This document shows, one piece after another, positions 47,747 through 56,000 of a DNA stretch of 64,000 nucleotides; within the stretch, counting starts at the first letter, position 1, and the number at the start of each line of letters is the position of its first letter. Source of the DNA: a virus; the IMG/VR virus record IMGVR_UViG_3300015360_000023, positions 62,001-126,000 of that record; one strand, given 5' to 3'. The position numbers and the translations under genes were made by a program. The notes below the pieces were generated by a model that worked only from the letters and a program-made list of their open reading frames with translations, was not told where the DNA came from and searched no databases.

Positions 47747-48457
47747 ATGAGTAAGATATTAAGTATTGTTATTCCAGTTTTCAATAAGTGGAACTTCACC
47801 AAGTCTTGTTTGACTGATTTAGTTCAATTACCTGAAGATCATGAAATCATTGTTATCGACAATGCTAGTGCAGATGATACTCCAACCAAGATTCAAGGGC
47901 TAATTGACGAGCTATTCCTCAAATACCCATTGAGCTGCGAAATCCGTTACGTGAGAAACGAAGAGAATACTTTTCATTCTAAAGCCTGTAATCAGGGCTT
48001 TCGTTTAGCTCAGGGCGATAACGTTCTATTTCTCAATAATGACATTCGAGTTAAAGCCAGCCATACAACGTGGACCAAGCCAATCATCGATGGTTGCGCT
48101 AATGGAATCGTAGGTCCAACGATGGGTCAGCTTGACAGCAATCTAAACTTCGTCAAAGAAGCCAGCCAGCAATTGACCGGCAACTCTTATTTGGGCGGTT
48201 GGTGTATTGCGGCCAGCAAGACCACTTGGAAAGAGCTTGACGTAGATGGTACGGGCCAGATTTGGAACGAAGAGTTTCCATTTTACTTCAATGATACAGA
48301 CTTGAGCTTTCGCGCTCGTCTTAATAGGGTTCCATTAACTGTAGTTAACGTTCCTGACGTAACTCATTTTGGTAAAGTTTCCGCAGCACAAATTAACATT
48401 CACAAATTGTATACTGAGGGAAGATCAATCTTCCTTAAAAACTGGAGTAAGCGATAA
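47747..48457 (+). CDS. Glycosyltransferase, GT2-like (GT-A fold)
   Basis: 236 residues, with AAGGTCATT before the ATG. Family 2 features are clear: I-V-I-P-V-F-N-K-W near residue 6, I-V-I-D-N-A-S-A-D-D-T near 35, the metal-binding F-L-N-N-D-I, and F-Y-F-N-D-T-D-L-S-F-R-A-R in the acceptor half. A single catalytic domain without membrane segments, so a cytosolic enzyme transferring one sugar. The stop overlaps the start of the DNA glycosylase. Confidence 0.85.
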   Translation: MSKILSIVIPVFNKWNFTKSCLTDLVQLPEDHEIIVIDNASADDTPTKIQGLIDELFLKYPLSCEIRYVRNEENTFHSKACNQGFRLAQGDNVLFLNNDIRVKASHTTWTKPIIDGCANGIVGPTMGQLDSNLNFVKEASQQLTGNSYLGGWCIAASKTTWKELDVDGTGQIWNEEFPFYFNDTDLSFRARLNRVPLTVVNVPDVTHFGKVSAAQINIHKLYTEGRSIFLKNWSKR

Positions 48458-49281
48458 TGCCTGAAGGCGTAGAAGTAAGAATCAGTGCAGAGTTAATTAA
48501 ACCACTAGTAATAGGTAAGCAAGTTTCAATTTCATTACCACATGGAGCTGGAAGGTACAAATCATCTCCCCCTGAAGGATACGTTGCTTTTGAAAAATCA
48601 GTAATTACTGAATATGTAAAAGTAGTTGATGTTCAAACTAAAGGTAAATTCATGTATTGGTCATTTGATAATGGCTGGTATATGTTTTGTACTTTTGGAA
48701 TGACAGGGCAGTGGTCACCTATTATGGCCAAGCACCCTTGCTTCGTTTTTACTTTTGAAGATAACACTCAGGCCTTCTTTAATGATCCAAGACATTTTGG
48801 CACAATCAAATTTATTAACAATCGAGATGAGTTACTGCTTAAGCTAAATGAATTAGGCTGGGATCCTTTGAATCAAGAGCTAACTCCCGTATGGCAGAAT
48901 TTCGTTATCAATACGCTGGCGCGCACGACCAAACCAATTGGTCAGGTACTGATGGACCAAGGCGTTTTTGCTGGCGTAGGTAACTACATTCGTGCGGAAG
49001 CGTTATATCTAGCAAAGATGTCTCCTTGGTGTAATAGTAATAAGTTAAAGAAAGACGAAATTGCTATTTTATGTCAGGCGCTTGTTGATGTAATGAAAGA
49101 TTCGTATAATCATCAAGGAGCTACTATCCTTACCTATAAAGATGCCTATGGGGCAGAAGGTAAGTACTCAAGCTGTTTTAAGGTTTATGGCCAAAAGACA
49201 GACCCTTTGGGTAATCCAATTATCAAAGAAGAGACGCCCGATAAGCGCACTATTCATTGGTGCCCCGCAGTACAAGTATAA
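48457..49281 (+). CDS. Fpg/Nei-family DNA glycosylase
   Basis: 274 residues. The start M-P-E-G-V-E-V supplies the catalytic N-terminal Pro and Glu of the family; the beta-strand Lys (T-K-G-K-F-M), F-G-M-T-G-Q-W, N-D-P-R-H-F-G and the helix-two-turn-helix V-G-N-Y-I-R-A-E-A-L-Y are all in place. The C-terminal zinc finger is altered: C-F-K-V and C-P-A-V replace the two C-x-x-C pairs, leaving one Cys in each, while the Arg that intercalates (D-K-R-T-I) is kept. Excises damaged or unusual bases; in a phage this could be repair or part of base modification chemistry. Confidence 0.88.
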   Translation: MPEGVEVRISAELIKPLVIGKQVSISLPHGAGRYKSSPPEGYVAFEKSVITEYVKVVDVQTKGKFMYWSFDNGWYMFCTFGMTGQWSPIMAKHPCFVFTFEDNTQAFFNDPRHFGTIKFINNRDELLLKLNELGWDPLNQELTPVWQNFVINTLARTTKPIGQVLMDQGVFAGVGNYIRAEALYLAKMSPWCNSNKLKKDEIAILCQALVDVMKDSYNHQGATILTYKDAYGAEGKYSSCFKVYGQKTDPLGNPIIKEETPDKRTIHWCPAVQV

Positions 49282-49289
49282 AGGTCATT

Positions 49290-50264
49290 ATGTCATTATC
49301 TACAAAAATTCTAATTTGGTTAGGCGGTATTCTTCTGGTTGGTGCTTTAGGTTTCATTATCTATACACAGATTCAAATATCTAAACGACAAGAAGCTATT
49401 GAGCAAAATGTAGTGGCTCAAAAACTATTGGTGGATGGCATTGTTCGAAGTCAGTCTACCTGGGCCACAAGAGATGATGTAGAGAAGTTTATCAAAGACA
49501 ATGGACTAAACCTCAAAGCAATCCAAGAAGACCTAGATAAGCTTCACGCTGAGGTCTCCTCAATCAATGTAGCGATTGCTAGTAGCAAAGGGCAAATCGG
49601 CACGCACATTCCAACGACTCCTGGTCCAGTAATTAATCCTGGGCCTATTGATCCAAAGAATCCAGATCCATATGGATACATGAAGCGTCAACAAACGTTT
49701 GTCCTAAATGAAGATTTTGGTTCCATTAAGATTCCAATTGGGTCAGTCGGATTTAGTGCGTGGCAGAAGGAACCTTGGAATTATGATATCAAGGCTAGAG
49801 ATTATAAACTAGCTACTGTAGTAGGAACTGACGAAAATCAAAGACAATATTTCTATAATAAGTTTACTGTTCAAACAGATGGTAAAGAATATGTAGTTCC
49901 GATCAAAACTGCAACTACAGAACAGGTATTCCCTGAGGCTAAGTTTAGCTGGTGGAACCCAAGACTATTCCTTGGCGTAGATGGTGCAGTTGGGCTCGCC
50001 CCTGTCAAAGGGGAGTTCACACCAAATCTAGGTGTTCAAATTATGTCTTATGGTCGATATAAGACTCAGCCAGATCTTTCTGTTTTGCAAGTGGGTGCAG
50101 GCTATGGTACTATTAGTAAAACGCCGCAACTTGTTATAACGCCCATATCATATAATATTGGTAAACATTTACCACTCATGAATAACACATATATTGGACC
50201 CTCTCTCGGCGTAGGTACTGACGGTAACGTCTTTATTGGCGCCGGCTTGAGAGTTGGATTATAA
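49290..50264 (+). CDS. Membrane-anchored coiled-coil and beta-rich protein
   Basis: 324 residues from the ATG at 49290, preceded by AAGGTCATT as in the gene at 47747; an in-frame TTG at 49257 lies inside the glycosylase gene. One membrane segment (about 6-26) with no cleavage site, a helical stretch (30-98), a Pro-rich linker (107-130), then 190 residues of alternating strands ending G-A-G-L-R-V-G-L, reminiscent of an outer-membrane barrel or periplasmic beta domain. An i-spanin would share only the first half. It may span the envelope; function unknown. Confidence 0.5.
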   Translation: MSLSTKILIWLGGILLVGALGFIIYTQIQISKRQEAIEQNVVAQKLLVDGIVRSQSTWATRDDVEKFIKDNGLNLKAIQEDLDKLHAEVSSINVAIASSKGQIGTHIPTTPGPVINPGPIDPKNPDPYGYMKRQQTFVLNEDFGSIKIPIGSVGFSAWQKEPWNYDIKARDYKLATVVGTDENQRQYFYNKFTVQTDGKEYVVPIKTATTEQVFPEAKFSWWNPRLFLGVDGAVGLAPVKGEFTPNLGVQIMSYGRYKTQPDLSVLQVGAGYGTISKTPQLVITPISYNIGKHLPLMNNTYIGPSLGVGTDGNVFIGAGLRVGL

Positions 50265-50274
50265 AGGAAGAATA

Positions 50275-51102
50275 ATGCTATATCTTTTGACACTTACCTG
50301 GAATGCGTGCGACAAGTTAACCAAACTCAAGGAATCAATTCTTCCTGCCCTTAATGGTATTGATTACACTTGGCTCATCAAGGATAATGCATCCAAAGAT
50401 GATACTGTTGCCGTTGCTTCAAGTTGGGGCGGTAACATAAAGGTTATCCCTTATAAGAACAACATGCAAAACTTTTCAGCGGGTATGAACTACCTCTTTA
50501 ATGAGGCGCAACCTAAAGATAATGATCGTGTTCTTTTATTGAACAATGATGTTATTTTTAATGATAAAAAGTCAATTCATAATATGATGGGTATTATGGA
50601 TAAAGATAAAAAGGTAGGCGCAGTAGGCTGTAGGTTGCTATATACTGGCACTGATAAACTCCAACACGCAGGTGTCGTTTTTGATCCGAGAACTAGGACT
50701 CCAACCCATTTTAGGGTCGGCCAAAAGACTGATGCAATGGCAGAAAGAAACAGAGAGTTTCAGGTTGTAACTGGAGCTGTTCTTTTAACTGATGGTGAGA
50801 GTTTCAAGAATTCTTTTACCAAGAACAAATCGGGCGCTAATGGCATGGACGAAAATTATCACTGGGCCTTTGATGATGTTGATTTGTGTTTAGCCATTAA
50901 GTATAATCAGAACAAGAGAATTATATATTGTGGTGAGACTAATATCTTCCATGAAGAAAGTGCCTCTCTAAAGAAGAATCCAGCTAACAAGCTATTTATG
51001 AATCATAATATGTCCTATCTAATGGACAAGTGGGCTGGACGTTATCAAATTGATCTGGTCGATTACACTAAAGATCCAAAACTTAATTTGTACCAAGGAT
51101 AA
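50275..51102 (+). CDS. Glycosyltransferase, GT2-like
   Basis: 275 residues from the ATG at 50275 (AAGGAAG upstream), preferred over the in-frame TTG at 50254. L-L-T-L-T-W-N-A near the start, K-D-N-A-S-K-D-D-T, L-L-N-N-D-V, and F-D-D-V-D-L-C-L-A-I show a family 2 single-domain enzyme of the rhamnosyltransferase-like type. Distinct from the enzyme at 47747 though of the same fold. It ends two bases before a nucleotide-sugar dehydratase gene, so the two may act on one pathway. Confidence 0.82.
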   Translation: MLYLLTLTWNACDKLTKLKESILPALNGIDYTWLIKDNASKDDTVAVASSWGGNIKVIPYKNNMQNFSAGMNYLFNEAQPKDNDRVLLLNNDVIFNDKKSIHNMMGIMDKDKKVGAVGCRLLYTGTDKLQHAGVVFDPRTRTPTHFRVGQKTDAMAERNREFQVVTGAVLLTDGESFKNSFTKNKSGANGMDENYHWAFDDVDLCLAIKYNQNKRIIYCGETNIFHEESASLKKNPANKLFMNHNMSYLMDKWAGRYQIDLVDYTKDPKLNLYQG

Positions 51103-51104
51103 AC

Positions 51105-52055
51105 GTGAAAAAAGTTCTTATTACTGGCACATGTGGTTTCATTTTCAGCAACTTCATTCGTCGAGCTATCTACGAAAGACAAGCATATTCCTTTGTGAGT
51201 ATAGATAGGGTTGGTGGTAATGCCAATGCCCTTTATTCTCATAAGAATCATGTCTTCCATCTGGCCGACTTAAGGGACAACCATATCATTGATAAGATCT
51301 TTCAATTTGAAAGACCGGATATCGTTATCCATGCGGCGGCTGAAAGCTTCGTAGATGCTTCTCTGACCGATCCTAACGCCTTTGTGACCTCTAATGTCCT
51401 AGGCACCCAGGTAGTCATCAATGCCTGTTTAAAACACGGTGTGGAGCGACTAATTTATGTTTCCACAGATGAGGTGTATGGCCAGCTTACTAGCGAGTCA
51501 GATAAGGCCTGGACTGAGGAATCACCCCTTGACCCCAGAAACCCTTATTCGGCTTCTAAAGCGGCTGGAGAGTTGATGGTCAAAGCAGCTCATGCTAGCC
51601 ATGGTTTAATTTATAACATTACTCGTAGCTCCAACAACTATGGCCCCCGCCAGACTGCCGAAAAGCTCATTCCGAAGGCAATAAAATGCATTATGAATGA
51701 CCAGAAGATTCCCCTATATGGTCAGGGTCTTCAGATTCGAGACTGGACGCATGTTTTCGATAATTGCGCAGCCTTGCTAGCCATTCTAAATGATGGTAAA
51801 CCTAATGAGACCTATAATATTTCAGCTAATCAAGAGCTACCTAACATTGAAGTAATTCAAAAGATTTGTAATGCTATGGGTAAAGGTCACAATCTTATTT
51901 CCTTCATTGAAGACCCTCGTAAGGGTCATGATTTTAGATATTCAGTTGATTCATCTAAAATCAAAGAACTGGGTTGGAAACCGACCTTCAAATTCAGAGA
52001 AGGTATCACTGAAACTGTTGAATGGTATAAGATAAATCAATGGCTTTTGAAGTGA
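51105..52055 (+). CDS. NAD-dependent sugar epimerase/dehydratase, RmlB-like
   Basis: 316 residues, GTG start two bases after the previous stop. Short-chain dehydrogenase features: T-G-T-C-G-F-I-F at the nucleotide loop, H-A-A-A-E-S-F-V-D, S-T-D-E-V-Y-G and Y-S-A-S-K-A-A-G-E. The T-D-E plus Y-x3-K combination matches dTDP-glucose 4,6-dehydratases. The third Gly of the usual G-x-x-G-x-x-G loop is Phe, which may weaken or reshape NAD binding. It would supply a deoxy-sugar nucleotide to the neighbouring transferases. Confidence 0.85.
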   Translation: MKKVLITGTCGFIFSNFIRRAIYERQAYSFVSIDRVGGNANALYSHKNHVFHLADLRDNHIIDKIFQFERPDIVIHAAAESFVDASLTDPNAFVTSNVLGTQVVINACLKHGVERLIYVSTDEVYGQLTSESDKAWTEESPLDPRNPYSASKAAGELMVKAAHASHGLIYNITRSSNNYGPRQTAEKLIPKAIKCIMNDQKIPLYGQGLQIRDWTHVFDNCAALLAILNDGKPNETYNISANQELPNIEVIQKICNAMGKGHNLISFIEDPRKGHDFRYSVDSSKIKELGWKPTFKFREGITETVEWYKINQWLLK

Positions 52056-52065
52056 TATAATACAT
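52056..52065 (+). promoter_or_regulatory. Putative -10-only phage promoter (TATAATACAT)
   Basis: TATAATACAT begins right after the stop of the dehydratase gene and 23 bases before the ATG of the tubulin-like gene; eight of ten bases match the elements at 1007 and 2766. AAGGAG follows as a strong ribosome site. Promoter role inferred from recurrence. Confidence 0.4.
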
Positions 52066-52078
52066 CTAAGGAGACATA

Positions 52079-53440
52079 ATGTCAGCAACATCCAAAACAG
52101 AAGAAACGACCGCCGAGACCGTGGTAGATGACGTTTCAAATACAGAAGTTAAAAAAGAAGACGGATTAGATCCGAATGTCTTGGCCGCATTGAAGGCTAA
52201 GAGCCAAGCTAAACAGCAGGAGAGCAAGATGGCGGCTAAGATTGTAGCGAAGAAAGAGAGAAGCCTTGCCTTAGGTATCCTGGGTTCAGGTCAAGCAGGT
52301 TCTAGATTAGCTGAAGCTTTTTACAAGCACGGTTATGACGTAGCAGTAGTTAATACAGCTATGCAGGACTTGAAGTTTATTGATGTCCCAGATTCTAACA
52401 AGCTACTCTTAGAGTATGGTCTTGGTGGAGCTGCTAAAGAAATTGAAATTGGTAAGGCAGCAGCCGAAGCTCATCGTGGTGAAATTAGCCAATTGATTGC
52501 CGACAAACTGGCTCACTCTCAAGTGAATGTCCTTTGCCTTAGTTTAGGTGGTGGTTCAGGCGCTGGTTCTTGTGAGACCCTTGTAGATATTCTATCCAGT
52601 ACCGGCAAACCCTTAGTCGTTATGACCGTTCTTCCGATGGCCACTGAAGATGCTCAGACTAAATCCAATGCTCTTGAAACTTTATCCAAACTTTCTAAGT
52701 TAGCTCAAACTAAGAAGATCAACAATCTTATCGTTGTTGATAATGCTAAGATAGAATCTATCTATTCTGAAGTGGGTCAAATGGAATTCTATAAAACGGC
52801 TAACAAAGCCATTGTAGAGCCAATTGATATTTTCAATACACTTTCTTCTATGCCATCTGAAACCAAGCCATTGGATCCAATGGAATTTTCTAAGCTGTTT
52901 TTAGACGGTGATGGCCTTACTGTTTACGGTGAATTCTCTGTCGCAGATTACGCTGGCGAAATGAGTATTGCTGAAGCAGTTGTAAACAACCTATCTCACA
53001 ACCTATTGGCTGAAGGTTTTGATCTTAAGCAATCCAAGTATGTTGGTTACATTGTAACTGCAAGCAAAGAAGTCTGGTCTAAGATTAAGGCAGTTAGCAT
53101 TGATTACGCCAACCATATGGTCAATGACCTTTGTGGTAATCCAGTAGGTGTCTTCAAGGGTATGTATGTCGTTGAATCTAACGAAGACGTTGTCAAGGTT
53201 TATTCAATGTTTTCTGGTCTTGGTTTGCCGGCTTCTCGTGTTGAGCAACTTAAGAATGATACTCAAGAACTAAAGTCTAAAGTCAAGGGCAAAGATGATG
53301 CTCGTAATCTAACTCTACAACTTGACACCGGCACCAATGAAACGGTTTCTGCCGCCCAAAAGGTCAAGGACAAGATTGCCGCTAAATCATCTTCCTTCGG
53401 TAAGTTCGTGACGGGCGTTGTCGATAGACGTAAGCCATAA
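52079..53440 (+). CDS. Tubulin/FtsZ-like GTPase
   Basis: 453 residues with a charged, probably disordered N-terminal arm of about 60. GTPase loops follow in tubulin order: T1 G-S-G-Q-A-G-S (about 69-75), T3 G-L-G-G-A-A-K-E (about 114), and the signature T4 G-G-G-S-G-A-G-S (about 157-164, FtsZ has GGGTGTG). Strands around V-L-C-L-S-L and V-V-M-T-V-L-P fit the Rossmann core. A canonical T7 catalytic motif is not evident, so polymerisation-coupled hydrolysis is uncertain. C-terminus is basic. Phage relatives (PhuZ, TubZ) form filaments that centre or segregate phage DNA; the same role is inferred here. Confidence 0.8.
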   Translation: MSATSKTEETTAETVVDDVSNTEVKKEDGLDPNVLAALKAKSQAKQQESKMAAKIVAKKERSLALGILGSGQAGSRLAEAFYKHGYDVAVVNTAMQDLKFIDVPDSNKLLLEYGLGGAAKEIEIGKAAAEAHRGEISQLIADKLAHSQVNVLCLSLGGGSGAGSCETLVDILSSTGKPLVVMTVLPMATEDAQTKSNALETLSKLSKLAQTKKINNLIVVDNAKIESIYSEVGQMEFYKTANKAIVEPIDIFNTLSSMPSETKPLDPMEFSKLFLDGDGLTVYGEFSVADYAGEMSIAEAVVNNLSHNLLAEGFDLKQSKYVGYIVTASKEVWSKIKAVSIDYANHMVNDLCGNPVGVFKGMYVVESNEDVVKVYSMFSGLGLPASRVEQLKNDTQELKSKVKGKDDARNLTLQLDTGTNETVSAAQKVKDKIAAKSSSFGKFVTGVVDRRKP

Positions 53441-53463
53441 TCTACTAGAACTGATAATATAAA

Positions 53464-53520
53464 TTGTCGAGAAAAAGGTACTAGATATATATGATCTAGT
53501 ACCTTTAACCTTTTCGACAA
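53464..53520 (+). promoter_or_regulatory. Large hairpin abutting the helicase start codon
   Basis: Perfect 13-base inner stem, 53474-53486 with 53494-53506, closing a 7-base loop; an outer 7-base stem TTGTCGA (53464-53470) pairs with TCGACAA (53514-53520). The outer arm ends one base before the helicase ATG at 53522. No T-run follows, so it is unlike a simple intrinsic terminator; masking of the start region, an mRNA processing site or a protein-binding site are more likely. Confidence 0.8.
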
Positions 53521-53521
53521 C

Positions 53522-55036
53522 ATGACCAAAATTCTTATCAAGGGTAACACCTCTCAGATCACGGAAGAGTCCGATGCTAATCATGTTTTAGCTCTGGATA
53601 AGCATCTCTCTTTTTACGTACAGGGCGCCGAACATACGGCTGCCTTTAGGGGATACATCAATCGAGATGGAGACTTTGTCAAGTGGGATGGGATGAAAAA
53701 ACTTCTGACCCCCACTCTTCAGTTCCCTACCGGATTAGTAGATAGGGTCAAAGACTTCTACATTGAACATGGTAAAACATTTGATATTGTCGATAAGCGC
53801 CCAGCTAAATCGGTGGGCACTCCACGAGATATTCTTTCTAATTTAAAGAAAATGAATAAGGATCCCTATCCTTATCAAATGGAAATTCTTGATGTCATTG
53901 ACAAAAATGATCGAGGAATTATAAAGGTAGCTACAGGTGGAGGAAAAAGTTTGATCGCGGCATTGATTGCTGCCAAATTAGGTAAGAAGACCATCATCTA
54001 TGTTATTGGTAAGGATCTACTTTACCAGTTCCACGATTTCTTCTCGTTGGTTTTTGATGAGAAGATCGGAATCATTGGTGATGGTAAATGTGAAATTCAT
54101 GACATCAACATTGCCAGTATCTGGACCATTGGTCAAGCTATTGGTATGGACAAAAAAACCATTTTACTTGAAGGTGATGATGACGAAGAAGCGGTAAGTA
54201 AAGACAAGTACGTTAATATCCTTAAGATGATTAAGGATACAAAAACTCATATGATTGATGAGTGCCATATGTCAGCTTGCGAAACCATTCAACAGGTTTT
54301 CAAAACAGCTAAGGCCGAGCATCTGTATGGTTTGAGCGGATCTCCTTGGAGAGACGACGGAGCCGATTTACTCATCGAAGCTGTTCTTGGCAAGTACATT
54401 GTCAACATCTCTGCTTCTTATTTGATTGAGCGTGACTTCTTGGCTCAAGCACTCATAAGATTTAGAGTAGTCCCTCCATATCCAACTCAGATAGAGAAGG
54501 TCTATCAATCAATTTACAAAAAATATGTTGTAGAGAATGATGCCCGAAATGGTTTAGTTTTAGATGGTGCTAAAACTCTGGTTGCAAAGGGATACCAAAC
54601 GCTGGTGCTCTTTAACAGTTTGAAACATGGTAAGATTCTTTACGAGCTATTCAAGCAGCACATGAAGTGTGCCATCTTAGACGGATCTAATAGCAAGGAA
54701 GAGCGAGAGCAAGTCAAAAAAGATTTAATGGAGCACAAAATTGATTGTGTTTTGGCTTCCAAAATCTTTGATATAGGCGTTGACATCCCCAGTTTAGCTG
54801 GTCTGGTAATCGCATGCGGTGGAAAATCAACTGTCAAGGCATTACAAAGAGTTGGAAGAGTCATTCGTAAGTATCCGGGCAAGAAGTTTGCCGTTGTTAT
54901 TGACTTCATTGATCAAGCTCCATTTCTTGATAACCACTCTAAAACTAGATACAAGATTTATAAGTCAGAAGAAGGGTTCGACGTATCATGGCCACTCCAA
55001 AAAAAGAAAAAATCGAAGAAACCGGAGGAGAACTAA
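53522..55036 (+). CDS. UvsW-like superfamily 2 DNA helicase
   Basis: 504 residues. Motif I A-T-G-G-G-K-S (137-143), motif II D-E-C-H (246-249), motif III G-S-P-W-R near 273, and motif VI Q-R-V-G-R-V-I-R (442-449) define an SF2 helicase of the UvsW/RadD type. The first 110 residues resemble the N-terminal DNA-binding part of UvsW. T4 UvsW unwinds R-loops, branches and origin structures and switches replication mode. No ribosome site is visible; the start lies just after the large hairpin. The C-terminus is Lys-rich and overlaps the next gene by 49 bases. Confidence 0.88.
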   Translation: MTKILIKGNTSQITEESDANHVLALDKHLSFYVQGAEHTAAFRGYINRDGDFVKWDGMKKLLTPTLQFPTGLVDRVKDFYIEHGKTFDIVDKRPAKSVGTPRDILSNLKKMNKDPYPYQMEILDVIDKNDRGIIKVATGGGKSLIAALIAAKLGKKTIIYVIGKDLLYQFHDFFSLVFDEKIGIIGDGKCEIHDINIASIWTIGQAIGMDKKTILLEGDDDEEAVSKDKYVNILKMIKDTKTHMIDECHMSACETIQQVFKTAKAEHLYGLSGSPWRDDGADLLIEAVLGKYIVNISASYLIERDFLAQALIRFRVVPPYPTQIEKVYQSIYKKYVVENDARNGLVLDGAKTLVAKGYQTLVLFNSLKHGKILYELFKQHMKCAILDGSNSKEEREQVKKDLMEHKIDCVLASKIFDIGVDIPSLAGLVIACGGKSTVKALQRVGRVIRKYPGKKFAVVIDFIDQAPFLDNHSKTRYKIYKSEEGFDVSWPLQKKKKSKKPEEN

Positions 55037-55599
55037 CCTCTGTTCCTAATGATAAGTACAGGAAGTTCTTCGATAAGTTTGCAGAGATTGAAACACTAAA
55101 GGTGGACGACTGGAAAGCCGCGCACCTTCTTGGCTATTTCTGCAAGAAATATAAAGATACTTACAATGAGGATTATCCCTGGAAGTTCAATAACGAGAAT
55201 CCTGCTAAATGCTTTGAGGTCTGGCAACTTAATACATTGGTTGCCCGTATCTCCAAGAACCCTCAGATTCTCAAGGACTACATCGACTGGGCTTATATTA
55301 ATTTGGTTCCTAAGGCTAAACGCAGGCTCACCTCAATTTCCTTTATGACTAAGGAAGACATCGTTCTCAATTACAAGATGAACGTGCTCTTAGCCGGTAA
55401 GAAGAATCTAAGCGTGGATCGTTCTAGTCCTCTTCCAGATAAGTTCAAATCACCATTTCAAGAGATTGGTGTTACTGTTTCCAATTACGGTGACTTAGCT
55501 TTCCTATCTCAAATGGAGAAGACTGCCGAGATGATTTCCGCTTTTGAGAAGCTTAATGAACTAGGATTCGATAATGACATCCTGGGGAGAATTGTATGA
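54988..55599 (+). CDS. Unknown replication-cassette protein A
   Basis: 203 residues, ATG 49 bases inside the helicase gene in another frame, so translation is coupled. Helical, with Y-R-K-F-F-D-K-F and aromatic-rich W-K-F-N-N-E-N-P, followed by a disordered basic region. No family recognised. Because it is locked into the helicase/helicase-loader cassette by overlaps on both sides, a replication or recombination accessory role is likely. Confidence 0.6.
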   Translation: MATPKKEKIEETGGELTSVPNDKYRKFFDKFAEIETLKVDDWKAAHLLGYFCKKYKDTYNEDYPWKFNNENPAKCFEVWQLNTLVARISKNPQILKDYIDWAYINLVPKAKRRLTSISFMTKEDIVLNYKMNVLLAGKKNLSVDRSSPLPDKFKSPFQEIGVTVSNYGDLAFLSQMEKTAEMISAFEKLNELGFDNDILGRIV

Positions 55600-56000
55600 T
55601 ATTGTTTACTTTTGAAAATCTAAGATCAATGGTTGATCTTACTAAGATTGATAGTGATTTCTTAGCCCAGGGATTTAAGTTAGCGGCCGTAGATTCTGGA
55701 CGAAATCACCTGTGGACTACTATGGATGACTTAGAAAAAGATGCTGAGAAGCATGCCATTGATAATGGTTGGGATCCAGCAACTATGTTGGTGCTGTATG
55801 ACCCGCCTAGAACAGAAGAAGAACGAGCGGCAGCGGCAGAAGAAATTAAACGACAAATAGAAGAAGACCCTGATTGGGATGATATCCAAATTGGAGAAGT
55901 TGACCCTAAACGGGTAATAGCTTCAGTCTATAAAAACATGACTCCTGAGAAGCTTGTTAAAGAGTTACTTAGACCTTGGGAAATGAGGGTCTTCTCATGA
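55596..56000 (+). CDS. Unknown replication-cassette protein B
   Basis: 134 residues, start overlapping the previous stop (ATGA). Acidic, with a helical centre (E-E-R-A-A-A-A-E-E-I-K-R) and a C-terminal helix ending R-P-W-E-M-R-V-F-S. No motif or family recognised. It overlaps the next gene by ATGA, so it belongs to the same translational chain. Confidence 0.6.
   Translation: MILFTFENLRSMVDLTKIDSDFLAQGFKLAAVDSGRNHLWTTMDDLEKDAEKHAIDNGWDPATMLVLYDPPRTEEERAAAAEEIKRQIEEDPDWDDIQIGEVDPKRVIASVYKNMTPEKLVKELLRPWEMRVFS

Noticed and set aside
53474-53506. Perfect stem read as an intrinsic terminator
   Set aside because: AT-rich stem is not followed by a T-tract and an outer stem continues to the next start codon; recorded as a regulatory hairpin instead.
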